64,000 bases of DNA from Pseudomonas sp. Fl4BN1 (GTDB taxonomy: Bacteria > Pseudomonadota > Gammaproteobacteria > Pseudomonadales > Pseudomonadaceae), in assembly GCF_009908285.1 (NCBI RefSeq), contig NZ_JAAARM010000004.1, positions 248,001 through 312,000 of the forward strand, in the 5' to 3' direction. A model generated the notes under the pieces. It was not told where the DNA came from. It saw only the letters and a program-made list of their open reading frames with translations, and searched no databases. Positions 18,826 through 27,207 of this stretch are shown here, piece after piece (the stretch's first letter is position 1; each line of letters opens with the position of its first letter). Made by a program: the position numbers and the translations under genes.

Positions 18826-19455
18826 ATGAAAGATACTTTACAGTCATTATTTGAAGACAACAGAAACAAGTATCCAGACTTTTTAAAACGAACAAAGCAA
18901 GAATCAACATCAACCCAATGGGGAACCGGAGTAATGCCAGCCTATGACTTACTCCCTTACAATGCAGAGTTACTTGGCCACAAAGCAGGAAGAATGTTAA
19001 AAAAGGAGTCAGAACCGGGGAACAACAAACAGTGTTACCACCTAGAAAAGCATGGGGAAATAATTAGCGAAACAGAATATGCAGAATACAACTCAAGAGA
19101 GGGGTACTGGCTGGTCTATCAACGGTTTTTTATTTATCAGCCAGATCACGCAATTGAATTTGCCTTTGGCAGTTCCCGAGACAGCGACACAGAAGCCAAC
19201 CTGAATTTTGTGAAGTGGGCAAAGCTCGAAAATAGCACAACAACAAATTCATACCTTTTTAACCGCCGCGGCGAATACACAGAACTAGACTACAACTACC
19301 AAAACAACAAAATCACCACAATAAACCAAAGATCATGGCTAACAGATGAAATCATTGCACACCGACTCTATCAATTAAACCATGCCAGTAATGGAGTGAT
19401 TATTACCGAGATCCTGCCGGACGGGAGCATACATAAAATTTTTCCAAAAAAATAA
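18826..19455 (+). CDS. Orphan AT-rich protein, candidate Rhs immunity protein
   Basis: The start MKDTLQSLFEDNRNKYPDFL at 18826 has AAGGA upstream and gives 209 residues. An earlier in-frame ATG would add 40 low-complexity residues. It is soluble and acidic/polar, with low GC. The C-terminal half has a beta-strand repeat feel (SYLFNRRGEYTELDYNYQNN) reminiscent of Rhs or immunity folds. It begins 160 bases after the end of the Rhs core remnant, where an immunity gene normally lies. The function is inferred from position. Confidence 0.6.
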   Translation: MKDTLQSLFEDNRNKYPDFLKRTKQESTSTQWGTGVMPAYDLLPYNAELLGHKAGRMLKKESEPGNNKQCYHLEKHGEIISETEYAEYNSREGYWLVYQRFFIYQPDHAIEFAFGSSRDSDTEANLNFVKWAKLENSTTTNSYLFNRRGEYTELDYNYQNNKITTINQRSWLTDEIIAHRLYQLNHASNGVIITEILPDGSIHKIFPKK

Positions 19456-19559
19456 CCCTGGATCAGCGCGACCTGGACCACTATTCAATTAATCACTCGT
19501 AGGGCGCGCCTCTCGGGCCCAGCTATTGACCTGCACTTTTGCCATAGGAAACCTGAGCC

Positions 19560-19979
19560 GTGAGCAACTTAAATTTGTCGATCGTCAGTAAAATCGAGGT
19601 GGGCAACCTGCTAGAGAATCAAGGCAAGCCTCAGGAGGCACTAGAGATATACCTATCGACTTGGAAAGACATGGACGCATTGAAATCCGAAAAATACCAA
19701 ACAGAAGAAGCACGGCGGCTGATTAACTGCATTTACGAAGTGCATATTCAATTAGGCGATTATCAAACTGCAAAAAAATGGCCGGAAGATATTTTCAAAT
19801 GCAACATCCCTGACGCCGGAACCTCAGAACTGATAGATCTAAGAAAAATACACTTTGAGCTTGGCGAAGAAGATAAATCTTTTGAGTTTTTTCTAAAGGC
19901 ATATGAAAAAGGCAAGGATAGAGCCTTCAAGGAATACGCCCCTAAGTACCTTGCGTTTTTTGAAGCACATCAAAAATAG
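19560..19979 (+). CDS. Small TPR-like protein, orphan of the Rhs patch
   Basis: The start is a GTG (MSNLNLSIVSKIEVGNLLEN) after AGGAAA. The product has 139 residues of paired helices: NQGKPQEALEIYLSTWKDMD, EVHIQLGDYQTAKKWPED and FELGEEDKSFEFFLKAYEKG are three TPR-type helix pairs. Small TPR proteins of this size occur as cytoplasmic immunity or adaptor proteins next to polymorphic toxins. With the Rhs debris upstream and low GC, that is the best guess. Confidence 0.65.
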   Translation: MSNLNLSIVSKIEVGNLLENQGKPQEALEIYLSTWKDMDALKSEKYQTEEARRLINCIYEVHIQLGDYQTAKKWPEDIFKCNIPDAGTSELIDLRKIHFELGEEDKSFEFFLKAYEKGKDRAFKEYAPKYLAFFEAHQK

Positions 19980-20020
19980 CTTGGAAGGCGGTCTCAGCCC
20001 CCACAAAGATTACACGCATG

Positions 20021-20042
20021 AAAAACCCGGCCGGAGCCGGGT
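20021..20042 (-). terminator. Rho-independent terminator of aroP
   Basis: On the minus strand a perfect 7-base stem (ACCCGGC/GCCGGGT, 4-base loop) is followed by a U-run (A-run at 20021-20025 on the plus strand), 22 bases after the aroP stop. Confidence 0.85.
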
Positions 20043-20063
20043 CTGTCATTGCCGGGGTCGCGC

Positions 20064-21485
20064 TTACTTCAGCGAAGCGCTGGCCGCCTGCAGCGCATGC
20101 TGGGCACTGCGCTTGTTCTTGATGACATAGCAGACCCACATGAACACCACCCACACCGGGATCGCGTACACCGAGATCTGGATGCCCGGGATCAGCAGCA
20201 TGATGCCAAGGATGAACACCACGAACGCCAGGCAGATGTAGTTGCCGTAGGGGTACCACAGGGCCTTGAACAGCGAGGTCTGGCCGGTACGGTCCATGTG
20301 CTGGCGGAACTTGAAGTGCGAGTAGCTGATCATCGCCCAGTTGATCACCAGGGTTGCCACCACCAGGGACATCAGCAGCTCCAGGGCATGCTGAGGAATC
20401 AGGTAGTTGAGCACGACGGCGATAAAAGTCACCACCGCCGAGGCAAGGATCGACATCACCGGTACACCACGCTTGTCGATCTTGGCCAGGGCTTTGGGTG
20501 CATCGCCTTGCTCGGCCATGCCCAGCAGCATGCGGCTGTTGCAGTAGGTGCCGCTGTTGTACACCGACAGCGCCGCGGTCAGGACCACGAAGTTGAGAAT
20601 ATGCGCCGCGGTGTTGCTGCCGAGCATCGAGAACACCTGGACGAACGGGCTGCCGCTATAGGCATCGCCGGACGCGTTCAGGGACACCAGCAGGCTGTCC
20701 CACGGGGTCAGCGACAGCAGCACCACCAGGGCACCGATGTAGAAAATCAGGATGCGGTAGATCACCTGATTGATCGCTTTGGGGATCACGGTTTTCGGCT
20801 TGTCGGCCTCAGCTGCGGTGAAACCGAGCATTTCCAGGCCACCAAACGAGAACATGATGATCGCCATCGCCATCACCAGGCCACTGACGCCATTAGGGAA
20901 AAAGCCGCCATGTTCCCAGAGGTTGCTCACTGAAGCTTGTGGGCCGCCGTTACCGCTGACCAGCAGGTAACTGCCCAGGGCAATCATGCCGACGATCGCC
21001 ACCACCTTGATGATCGCGAACCAGAACTCGGCTTCGCCGAAGACCTTGACGTTGGCCAGGTTGATCGCATTGATCATCACGAAGAACACTGCAGCCGAAG
21101 CCCAGGTCGGTACTTCCGGCCACCAGTAGTGCACGTACTTGCCGACGGCAGTCAGCTCCGACATGCCCACCAGGATGTAGAGGATCCAGCAGTTCCAGCC
21201 GGAGAGGAAACCGGCAAAACCGCCCCAGTACTTGTGCGCAAAGTGGCTGAAGGAACCGGCCACGGGCTCTTCGACGATCATTTCGCCCAGTTGGCGCATG
21301 ATCATGAAGGCGATGAAACCGCAGATGGCGTAACCGAGGATCATCGACGGGCCGGCGGATTTGAGCACCCCGGCCGAGCCCAGGAACAAACCGGTTCCAA
21401 TCGCACCGCCCAGGGCGATCAGTTGAATATGACGATTTTTCAGGCCGCGTTTCAGCTCGCCCGAATGCGAGTTTTGTCCACTCAT
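20064..21485 (-). CDS. aroP: Aromatic amino acid permease AroP
   Basis: This is an inner-membrane APC-family symporter for phenylalanine, tyrosine and tryptophan. The start MSGQNSHSGELKRGLKNRHI at 21485 gives 473 residues and 12 membrane segments. Nearly every block aligns with E. coli AroP as I know it: QLIALGGAIGTGLFLGSA, MRQLGEMIVEEPVAGSFSHF and FSFGGLEMLGFTAAEAD. It supplies substrate to the phh pathway 11 kb away. It is preceded by a short leader ORF with Phe and two Trp codons and followed by a strong terminator. Confidence 0.94.
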   Translation of the reverse strand: MSGQNSHSGELKRGLKNRHIQLIALGGAIGTGLFLGSAGVLKSAGPSMILGYAICGFIAFMIMRQLGEMIVEEPVAGSFSHFAHKYWGGFAGFLSGWNCWILYILVGMSELTAVGKYVHYWWPEVPTWASAAVFFVMINAINLANVKVFGEAEFWFAIIKVVAIVGMIALGSYLLVSGNGGPQASVSNLWEHGGFFPNGVSGLVMAMAIIMFSFGGLEMLGFTAAEADKPKTVIPKAINQVIYRILIFYIGALVVLLSLTPWDSLLVSLNASGDAYSGSPFVQVFSMLGSNTAAHILNFVVLTAALSVYNSGTYCNSRMLLGMAEQGDAPKALAKIDKRGVPVMSILASAVVTFIAVVLNYLIPQHALELLMSLVVATLVINWAMISYSHFKFRQHMDRTGQTSLFKALWYPYGNYICLAFVVFILGIMLLIPGIQISVYAIPVWVVFMWVCYVIKNKRSAQHALQAASASLK

Positions 21486-21544
21486 GAAAAGGTTCTCACG
21501 CAAGGTTTGATGATGTATGCAAGACGTTGCCGCCCGGTCAAGGC

Positions 21545-21607
21545 TTAAGCGGCACGGATCAAATCCCAGCGCAGGCACCAGAAGCTCAGCGTTTCTTTAA
21601 CGGTCAT
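21545..21607 (-). CDS. Putative leader peptide upstream of aroP
   Basis: A 20-codon frame, MTVKETLSFWCLRWDLIRAA, begins 6 bases after AGGTGA, a strong ribosome-binding site, and ends 59 bases before the aroP ATG. It contains Phe-Trp-Cys and a second Trp, residues carried by the permease it precedes. This suggests translation-dependent control (attenuation, ribosome arrest or coupling) of aroP. No clear terminator hairpin is visible between leader and gene, so the mechanism is open. It is too short to be certain. Confidence 0.6.
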   Translation of the reverse strand: MTVKETLSFWCLRWDLIRAA

Positions 21608-21674
21608 GCGTCACCTGTTTGTTTTTATCTGTGACGAAATCGAACCCACCACGCTCGTGACGCGGCGGAGTGAA

Positions 21675-21691
21675 CAAGGTGGATAACCTTG
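21675..21691. repeat. Inverted repeat upstream of the aroP leader
   Basis: CAAGGT-GGATA-ACCTTG is a perfect 6-base dyad 68 bases before the leader ATG. It may be an operator or a hairpin in the 5' leader RNA. It does not match the TyrR/PhhR consensus. Confidence 0.45.
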
Positions 21692-22387
21692 AGTTTATTG
21701 GCCCGGCAGAGGTGTTTTCAGCAACGCGCAGACAAGCTGAAAACGGCTGCCCTGGCGCAAAATGCGCGGGTACGCAGTTGGGTCACAGTTAAAACGCCGC
21801 GCATTGTACACCCCTGACCCCCTGCCGCCAGACACCGCTGTTTCAGCGTGCCGGTAACCGGGATCTCATGGGGCCAGCTCGATGCTCGGCATCGACGGCG
21901 GAAAGTTGGACGGGCCGCGTGCGGTCGTCAATGAAGGTGCGATGACCATCGCCCTTCGAAGGGTGTCGGTGAAAGTCGGTTACGGCGTTCATTGCGCCTC
22001 CTTCTTGTTATGCACCTGTACGCAGGCAGGTGTGCATCACACCTGCCTTGGCGCCCCGGAACAAGCGGACCAGAGCCTTGCAGGCCGAATTATCCAGCGC
22101 CTTTCGGAAGCTTTTCCTTACAGCTCGCCAAGCACTACGCATTCAGTGCCCAGAACGCCCGATTCCGTAATGATTTCTTTACAGTGCGTAACATAAAATT
22201 GCCAAAACAGATCCACTCAACGACAGACTACAAATTGACGCCGACCACTCCAATGCGAGCGCAAAGCCTTAGCTTTTTGTTTTCCGGCAATAAATTTTCC
22301 AGCATCAAAATAGAAAATAAAGTTCAGTAGAAAATAATCTAATTATTTTTTTGCACTTCAAAATGCCCTGGACTAGGTTTCCAGCCA

Positions 22388-22412
22388 CTTGCCGGATCCA
22401 ATATCCGGCAAG
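22388..22412. repeat. 10-base perfect hairpin upstream of the peptide gene
   Basis: CTTGCCGGAT-N5-ATCCGGCAAG could fold into a stable stem about 100 bases before the peptide ATG. There is no U-run, so it is more likely an operator, a 5' RNA stabiliser or a REP-like element than a terminator. Confidence 0.5.
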
Positions 22413-22512
22413 CCCGAGGAACGGCTGACAGCACTCGCAACCATCCCGTTCGCCGCTGTTGATCTGTTCCGCCAATGGACTGCAATGCGCAATGTCATCT
22501 AGGAGAGTCACC

Positions 22513-22650
22513 ATGCAAACACTGGAACAAGACCTGGAAACCGAGCTGCAACTGGACGATTGGTTCGAAGTGACAACCCATGATGCCGCAGTGGAAATGA
22601 TGCAGGCTGACGCGGTGGTTCCGTTCGGCACGGCGATGTGGCCGATGTAA
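22513..22650 (+). CDS. Acidic 45-residue peptide, candidate RiPP-like precursor
   Basis: The frame begins MQTLEQDLETELQLDDWFEV after AGGAGAGTCACC, an excellent ribosome-binding site, and ends AVVPFGTAMWPM. It has ten Asp/Glu, one His and no Lys or Arg. The charged helical N-terminal part resembles a leader peptide, and the C-terminal dozen (Pro, Phe, Gly, Thr, Met, Trp, Pro, Met) resembles a core that an enzyme could modify. A terminator-like hairpin follows at once, then an M29/NicX-like enzyme gene. No signal peptide is present. I do not recognise a named family, and the precursor role is inferred. Confidence 0.65.
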   Translation: MQTLEQDLETELQLDDWFEVTTHDAAVEMMQADAVVPFGTAMWPM

Positions 22651-22658
22651 GGCGCCCG

Positions 22659-22695
22659 GACCGGAGCAGGCCCAGCGCCTGCCCCGGTCATTTTT
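22659..22695 (+). terminator. Terminator/attenuator between peptide and enzyme genes
   Basis: GACCGG-A-GCAGGC pairs with GCCTGC-C-CCGGTC (12 pairs, one A/C mismatch, 5-base loop) and is followed by ATTTTTGT. It starts 9 bases after the peptide stop and ends 18 bases before the enzyme start. Partial termination here would give far more peptide mRNA than enzyme mRNA, as in many precursor-peptide operons. Confidence 0.8.
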
Positions 22696-22713
22696 GTCCT
22701 CCAGGGAGGTTTT

Positions 22714-23679
22714 ATGGACCAGACCCGCGCCATCCGCCATTTCCTGTACTACCTCGAACGTCACCCGGCCCTGAGCAACACCCAGCCATCGAAGGTAGTG
22801 ATCGGCCATACCGCCGAGTATCAGGCCATGAGCCGCGCCATCATCGAACAATCCCGCCAGTCCACGCCACTGGCGGTCAGCGCCCTGCGCCTTGATCTGG
22901 AGCCTGCCGAGAGCCTGGCCCAGGCAATTATCGACTGTGACCTGTACATCTTTTTCTATGACTCCTCGACCCTGCCTCAGCCGCGCCCAGATGGCCCGGA
23001 ATTTCTCCGACCGCTGCATGGGCTGATGGCCGAGCACTGGAAAAAATCCCTATTGTTCAAGGATTACGGCGAGTACTTCTACGATACCTTCAGCATCGAG
23101 CCGCAGCGGATCGCCGACCTCAATGCGACCCTGATCCGGCGCTTGTCCCAGGCCGGCACCCTGAGTTTCAGCGACCCTCAGGGCTCGTATTTCGAAGCAC
23201 CACTCAATAGCGTGAAGAAGTGGACCGACATCAACGGCGTGGGCAATTACGACCTGGCGCCAGGTGAAATCGCCACCCACAGCGAGGCGATCAATGGCCA
23301 TGTACGATTTCTCGGCACCTTCCTCAGCACCATTCCGTTTGCCCGCAAGTACGGGGTGCTGCAAACGCCACTGGAGCTGTGGATCGAGAATTCGAGCATC
23401 CGCCAGGTGGCGACCGAAGTCCCTGGACTGGCCACTGATTTCAACAAGTACCTGGATGCCAACCCGTCGAATCGGCGCATCGAGGAGCTGGGGATCGGCA
23501 CCAACGAGGGCATCAAGTCCTTGTATGGACGCAACTCCGGTTTTGAAGAGCGTCACTGCGGCCTGCACCTCGGCCTGGGCGGTGGAGCCAAGGGCAGCCA
23601 TCATCTGGACCTGATCTTCAGCGCCGGGGTACTGGCGGTGGACAACAAGCCAGTGTTCGACGGCCAGTTCGCCTTCTAG
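22714..23679 (+). CDS. M29/NicX-like metalloenzyme paired with the acidic peptide
   Basis: The protein has 321 residues and no signal peptide, and is preceded by CAGGGAGG. The C-terminal half carries the pattern of metal-dependent M29 aminopeptidases and the related 2,5-dihydroxypyridine dioxygenase NicX: GEIATHSE (Glu185), GIGTNEGIKSLYGRN, then FEERHCGLHLGLGG (Glu278 or Glu279, His285) and SHHLDLIF (His297, Asp299). These are probable metal ligands. The N-terminal half (IRHFLYYLERHPALSN) is not one I recognise. It could be a peptidase acting on the peptide, an oxygenase modifying it, or unrelated. The gene order favours a functional pair. Confidence 0.7.
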   Translation: MDQTRAIRHFLYYLERHPALSNTQPSKVVIGHTAEYQAMSRAIIEQSRQSTPLAVSALRLDLEPAESLAQAIIDCDLYIFFYDSSTLPQPRPDGPEFLRPLHGLMAEHWKKSLLFKDYGEYFYDTFSIEPQRIADLNATLIRRLSQAGTLSFSDPQGSYFEAPLNSVKKWTDINGVGNYDLAPGEIATHSEAINGHVRFLGTFLSTIPFARKYGVLQTPLELWIENSSIRQVATEVPGLATDFNKYLDANPSNRRIEELGIGTNEGIKSLYGRNSGFEERHCGLHLGLGGGAKGSHHLDLIFSAGVLAVDNKPVFDGQFAF

Positions 23680-23733
23680 CCTCCGCGGTCAGAGCCGGTC
23701 GCCGGCGAAAGCAGTCCGCAGTCCTGCTGACTA

Positions 23734-23756
23734 TTCATCGGCAAGCCGGCTCCTAC
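23734..23756. repeat. Single REP sequence
   Basis: TTCATCGGCAAGCCGGCTCCTAC is of the Pseudomonas REP type, lying between the enzyme gene and the rluB terminator. Confidence 0.7.
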
Positions 23757-23768
23757 GAACCACCAGGC

Positions 23769-23799
23769 AAAAAAAAACGCCAACCCGTGGGTTGGCGTT
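23769..23799 (-). terminator. Rho-independent terminator of rluB
   Basis: On the minus strand the stem AACGCCAACC/GGTTGGCGTT with a 4-base loop is followed by a U-run (nine A on the plus strand), about 20 bases after the rluB stop. Confidence 0.9.
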
Positions 23800-23818
23800 C
23801 TTGTGCACCGACCGGGAT

Positions 23819-25009
23819 TTACTCCGGCTTGCGGCGACCAAAGCCAGGACGCTGGCCGCTACCGGCTGGAGCGCCGCGACGCTTGCCGGATGGCGCATCC
23901 TTGTCCAGCACCAGGCTTGGACGCTTGGACTTCGGCGCCGGCTTGGCCGGGCGCTTGGTGTCCGCCGGACGATCGGCCACTGGCGTGCCACGACCGGTTG
24001 CCGGCCGCGGTGCACGTGACCCGCGCTCGCCGTCCTGACGGGCCGCAGGCTTGCGCCCTGGGCGCTCGCCTTCGATCTGCGGCTCACGGGGGGCACGCGA
24101 TGTGGTTGGGGTGCCGTTGGCCGGACGCAGGGTGCGCACACGCTCGCTCTTGCCCACTGGACGCGAAGATTTACGCTGCATGCGCTCCAGCTTGTCCTTG
24201 GACTTGGCGTTGAGTTGCGGCATCGCCACAGGAGTCAAGCCAACCTCAGCACTGAGGATGTCGACTTCGTACTGGCTCATTTCGCGCCAGCGGCCCATGG
24301 GCAGGTCGGAGTTGAGGAATACCGGGCCGAAGCGCACGCGCTTCAGGCGGCTGACCACCAGGCCCTGGGACTCCCACAGGCGACGTACTTCACGGTTACG
24401 ACCTTCCATCACCACGCAGTGGTACCAGTGGTTGAAACCTTCGCCACCGGGCGCCTGCTTGATGTCGGTGAACTTGGCCGGGCCGTCTTCGAGCATGACG
24501 CCAGCCTTGAGGCGCTCAATCATCTCGTCGTCGACTTCACCACGCACGCGCACGGCGTACTCACGGTCCATTTCATAGGACGGGTGCATCAGGCGGTTGG
24601 CCAACTCACCGTCGGTGGTGAACATCAGCAAACCGGTGGTGTTGATGTCCAGGCGGCCGATATTGATCCAGCGGCCTTCTTTCGGGCGCGGCAGCTTGTC
24701 GAACACGGTCGGACGGCCTTCCGGGTCGTCACGGGTGCAGATCTCGCCGTCGGGCTTGTTGTACATGATCACGCGGCGTACCGATTCGGCAGCCTCTTCG
24801 CGCTTGATCACCTTGCCATCGATGGAAATCGCGTCATGCAGGTCGACGCGCAGGCCCAGGGTGGCCTCTTTGCCGTTGACCTTGATGCGGCCCTGGCTGA
24901 TCCAGGACTCGACGTCGCGGCGCGAGCCGACGCCGATGCGGGCGAGGACTTTCTGCAGTTTCTCGCCGGCTGGACGGATTTCCTGGTCGTTCTGATCGGT
25001 ATCGCTCAT
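23819..25009 (-). CDS. rluB: 23S rRNA pseudouridine synthase RluB
   Basis: RluB converts U2605 of 23S rRNA to pseudouridine. An S4 RNA-binding domain (residues 17-75, LQKVLARIGVGSRRDVESWI) precedes the catalytic domain with IGRLDINTTGLLMFT, where Asp121 is the nucleophile. Residues from about 275 to 396 form a basic, Arg/Pro/Gly-rich, apparently disordered tail that E. coli RluB has only in shorter form. It is probably the last gene of the scpA-scpB-rluB cluster, with a REPIN between scpB and its start. A terminator follows. Confidence 0.95.
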   Translation of the reverse strand: MSDTDQNDQEIRPAGEKLQKVLARIGVGSRRDVESWISQGRIKVNGKEATLGLRVDLHDAISIDGKVIKREEAAESVRRVIMYNKPDGEICTRDDPEGRPTVFDKLPRPKEGRWINIGRLDINTTGLLMFTTDGELANRLMHPSYEMDREYAVRVRGEVDDEMIERLKAGVMLEDGPAKFTDIKQAPGGEGFNHWYHCVVMEGRNREVRRLWESQGLVVSRLKRVRFGPVFLNSDLPMGRWREMSQYEVDILSAEVGLTPVAMPQLNAKSKDKLERMQRKSSRPVGKSERVRTLRPANGTPTTSRAPREPQIEGERPGRKPAARQDGERGSRAPRPATGRGTPVADRPADTKRPAKPAPKSKRPSLVLDKDAPSGKRRGAPAGSGQRPGFGRRKPE

Positions 25010-25202
25010 CTGGGCACCTCCCGGTGTGTCGCTTCAGGCTTGAGTAGCCTGAAGGGTAAAAAACAGAGTCTGTGGCGAAGGGATCGCCAAAGGGTCGCGA
25101 ATCATACGCTCATGGCGGCGGTTGCGCATCACAGACTAGTCGATAAGTCGCGACCCAGGCTTTTTTCCGCCAATCTGTGGCGTCATCTGTGGCGCCAATC
25201 CC

Positions 25203-25294
25203 TGTAGGAGCCGGCTTGCCGGCGAAGGGGGCGAAGGGGGGCTTGAGCCTTGTGGTGAGGCGGCTGACGCCTTCGCTGGCAAGCCAGCTCCTAC
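25203..25294. repeat. REPIN (inverted pair of REP sequences)
   Basis: TGTAGGAGCCGGCTTGCCGGCGAAG (first arm) and its inverted partner GCCTTCGCTGGCAAGCCAGCTCCTAC, about 35 bases apart, form a typical Pseudomonas REPIN. It fills most of the 305-base gap between the scpB stop and the rluB start. Confidence 0.85.
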
Positions 25295-25314
25295 ACAAGC
25301 TGGCCTCTTGCGGG

Positions 25315-26376
25315 TCAGTCGTCCAGCAGGCGGCGCTCACTCTCGATGGCCTCGGCCAGTGCCAGGGCTTCAGCCTCTTCTTCACTCAACTCGGCGGCTG
25401 CCGGCTCCAGCGCAGCCACGGCGGCCAACAACCTGGCCCGGGCCTCGGCCACCCCGAGCACATCGTCCTCAGCTTCCACCGGCGACTCATCCTCAGGCTC
25501 GATCGCAGCGTCGGCTACCTCATCCTGATCGTCTTCCGGCCACCGGCTTGCCTCGTACTCGTCCGACAGCGACGGCAAGGATAAGGCGACGCCATCATCG
25601 ACCATTGCCTGGGGCTTCAGCTGCGGCTCGACAGCGAGATCATCCACCGCATCCGGCGCGCCCTCACGGTGCAGGTCGTCGAAGTCGGTCTTGATCCCCT
25701 CCTCCATCGAGTCCAGCTCCAGCAGCAAGGTGTGGAAGCTGGTTTCCTCCTTGGGCTCTTCCGGTTCGGCGCTGGCGTCGGCCAGTTGCTGCAGGTGCTC
25801 GGGCACCGGAACGTCGTCGAACTCCAGTACCGGCTCGACCTCGATCTCGCGAAGCTCGGCCAGGGGTGGCAGGTCGTCGAGGTTCTTCAGGTTGAAGTGA
25901 TCGAGAAAAGCCTTGGTGGTGGCGAACATCGCCGGCTTGCCCGGCACGTCGCGATAGCCCACCACACGAATCCACTCGCGCTCCAGCAGGGTCTTGACGA
26001 TGTGGCTGTTGACCGCCACGCCGCGCACATCCTCGATCTCGCCCCGAGTGATGGGCTGGCGGTAGGCGATCAGGGCCATGGTCTCCAGCATGGCGCGGGA
26101 ATAACGCTGGGGCCGCTCTTCCCACAAGCGCCCCACCCAAGGGGAGAATTTCTCGCGGATCTGCAGGCGATACCCCGAAGCCACTTCCTTGAGCTCAAAG
26201 GCGCGCCCCTCGCAGGACTTGCCGAGCAGGGTCAGGGCCTTCTTGAAAACCGCCGGATCCGGCCGTTCGGCTTCTTCGAAGAGCTCGAACAGGCGTTCCA
26301 GGGACTGGGGTTTTCCCGAGGCCAACAGAAAGGCTTCGAGCAGGGACGCCAGCTCGCGGGGTTCATTCAAATTCAT
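25315..26376 (-). CDS. scpB: Chromosome segregation/condensation protein ScpB
   Basis: ScpB partners with ScpA and SMC in condensing and separating chromosomes. Two winged-helix domains fill residues 1-185 (LASLLEAFLLASGKPQSLER, AMLETMALIAYRQPITRGEI and VGYRDVPGKPAMFATTKAF). Residues 190-353 are a long Glu/Asp/Ala-rich tail, well beyond the roughly 190-residue Bacillus form but usual in Pseudomonas. It begins 12 bases after the scpA stop, so the two are co-expressed. Confidence 0.95.
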   Translation of the reverse strand: MNLNEPRELASLLEAFLLASGKPQSLERLFELFEEAERPDPAVFKKALTLLGKSCEGRAFELKEVASGYRLQIREKFSPWVGRLWEERPQRYSRAMLETMALIAYRQPITRGEIEDVRGVAVNSHIVKTLLEREWIRVVGYRDVPGKPAMFATTKAFLDHFNLKNLDDLPPLAELREIEVEPVLEFDDVPVPEHLQQLADASAEPEEPKEETSFHTLLLELDSMEEGIKTDFDDLHREGAPDAVDDLAVEPQLKPQAMVDDGVALSLPSLSDEYEASRWPEDDQDEVADAAIEPEDESPVEAEDDVLGVAEARARLLAAVAALEPAAAELSEEEAEALALAEAIESERRLLDD

Positions 26377-26388
26377 GATTTAAGCTCG

Positions 26389-27207
26389 TTATTCGGCTCG
26401 CGCCCGTACATGGATGGCCGCAAAGGGCTCATTCTGCACCAGCTCGACCAGGGATTCCTTGACCAGTTCGAGGATCGCCATGAAAGTCACCACCACACCC
26501 AGGCGCCCTTCTTCAGCGGTGAACAACTCGACAAAGGGTACGAAACCGCCCCCCTTGAGCCGCTCCAGTACATCGCTCATGCGCTCGCGAGTGGACAGGG
26601 CCTCGCGGCTGACCTGATGGCTTTCGAACATGTCGCCTCGACGCAGAACTTCGGCCATGGACATCAGCAACTCTTCCAGGGCGACATCCGGCAACAGCTT
26701 GCGCGCCCGGGCCTCTGGCGCATCAAGCTTGGGCACCACCACGTCACGGCCAACCCGACTCAGGCCGTCGATGCCTTCGGCGGCAGCCTTGAAGCGCTCG
26801 TACTCTTGCAGACGGCGGATCAGTTCAGCCCGAGGGTCATCCTCTTCCTGCTCGACCTCGGCGGAACGCGGCAAGAGCATCCGCGACTTGATCTCGGCCA
26901 GCATCGCCGCCATCACCAGGTACTCGGCGGCCAGCTCCAGGCGCACGGACTGCATCAACTCCACATAGCCCATGTACTGGCGAGTGATTTCCGCCACCGG
27001 AATGTCGAGGATGTTGATGTTCTGCTTGCGGATCAGGTACAGCAACAGGTCCAGCGGGCCTTCGAAAGCTTCGAGGAAGACTTCCAGGGCATCCGGGGGG
27101 ATGTACAGGTCCAGGGGCATTTCCATCACCGCCTGGCCGTAGACCATGGCGAATGGCAACTCCTGCTGGGCGCCGGCCTGCTCGTCGACGGTTTCTACTG
27201 CGGACAT
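26389..27207 (-). CDS. scpA: Chromosome segregation/condensation protein ScpA
   Basis: ScpA is the kleisin subunit that bridges SMC heads. The 272-residue protein has the N-terminal SMC-binding motif LEAFEGPLDLLLYLIRKQNI and NILDIPVAEITRQYM, a variable middle, and a C-terminal winged helix (FLELFTAEEGRLGVVVTFMA-like region). The start directly follows the stop of the YciO-type gene (TAG-ATG), so translation is probably coupled. Confidence 0.95.
   Translation of the reverse strand: MSAVETVDEQAGAQQELPFAMVYGQAVMEMPLDLYIPPDALEVFLEAFEGPLDLLLYLIRKQNINILDIPVAEITRQYMGYVELMQSVRLELAAEYLVMAAMLAEIKSRMLLPRSAEVEQEEDDPRAELIRRLQEYERFKAAAEGIDGLSRVGRDVVVPKLDAPEARARKLLPDVALEELLMSMAEVLRRGDMFESHQVSREALSTRERMSDVLERLKGGGFVPFVELFTAEEGRLGVVVTFMAILELVKESLVELVQNEPFAAIHVRARAE

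Larger units (their letters stand above)
21608..22512. other. Long intergenic region between aroP and the peptide gene
   Basis: No gene is supported in these 905 bases. Near the aroP side a perfect CAAGGT-N5-ACCTTG repeat (21675-21691) could be an operator or leader hairpin. The stretch 22190-22350 is AT-rich. A possible TTGCAC-N17-TAGGTT promoter (22351-22379) faces the peptide gene and is weak. Confidence 0.5.
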
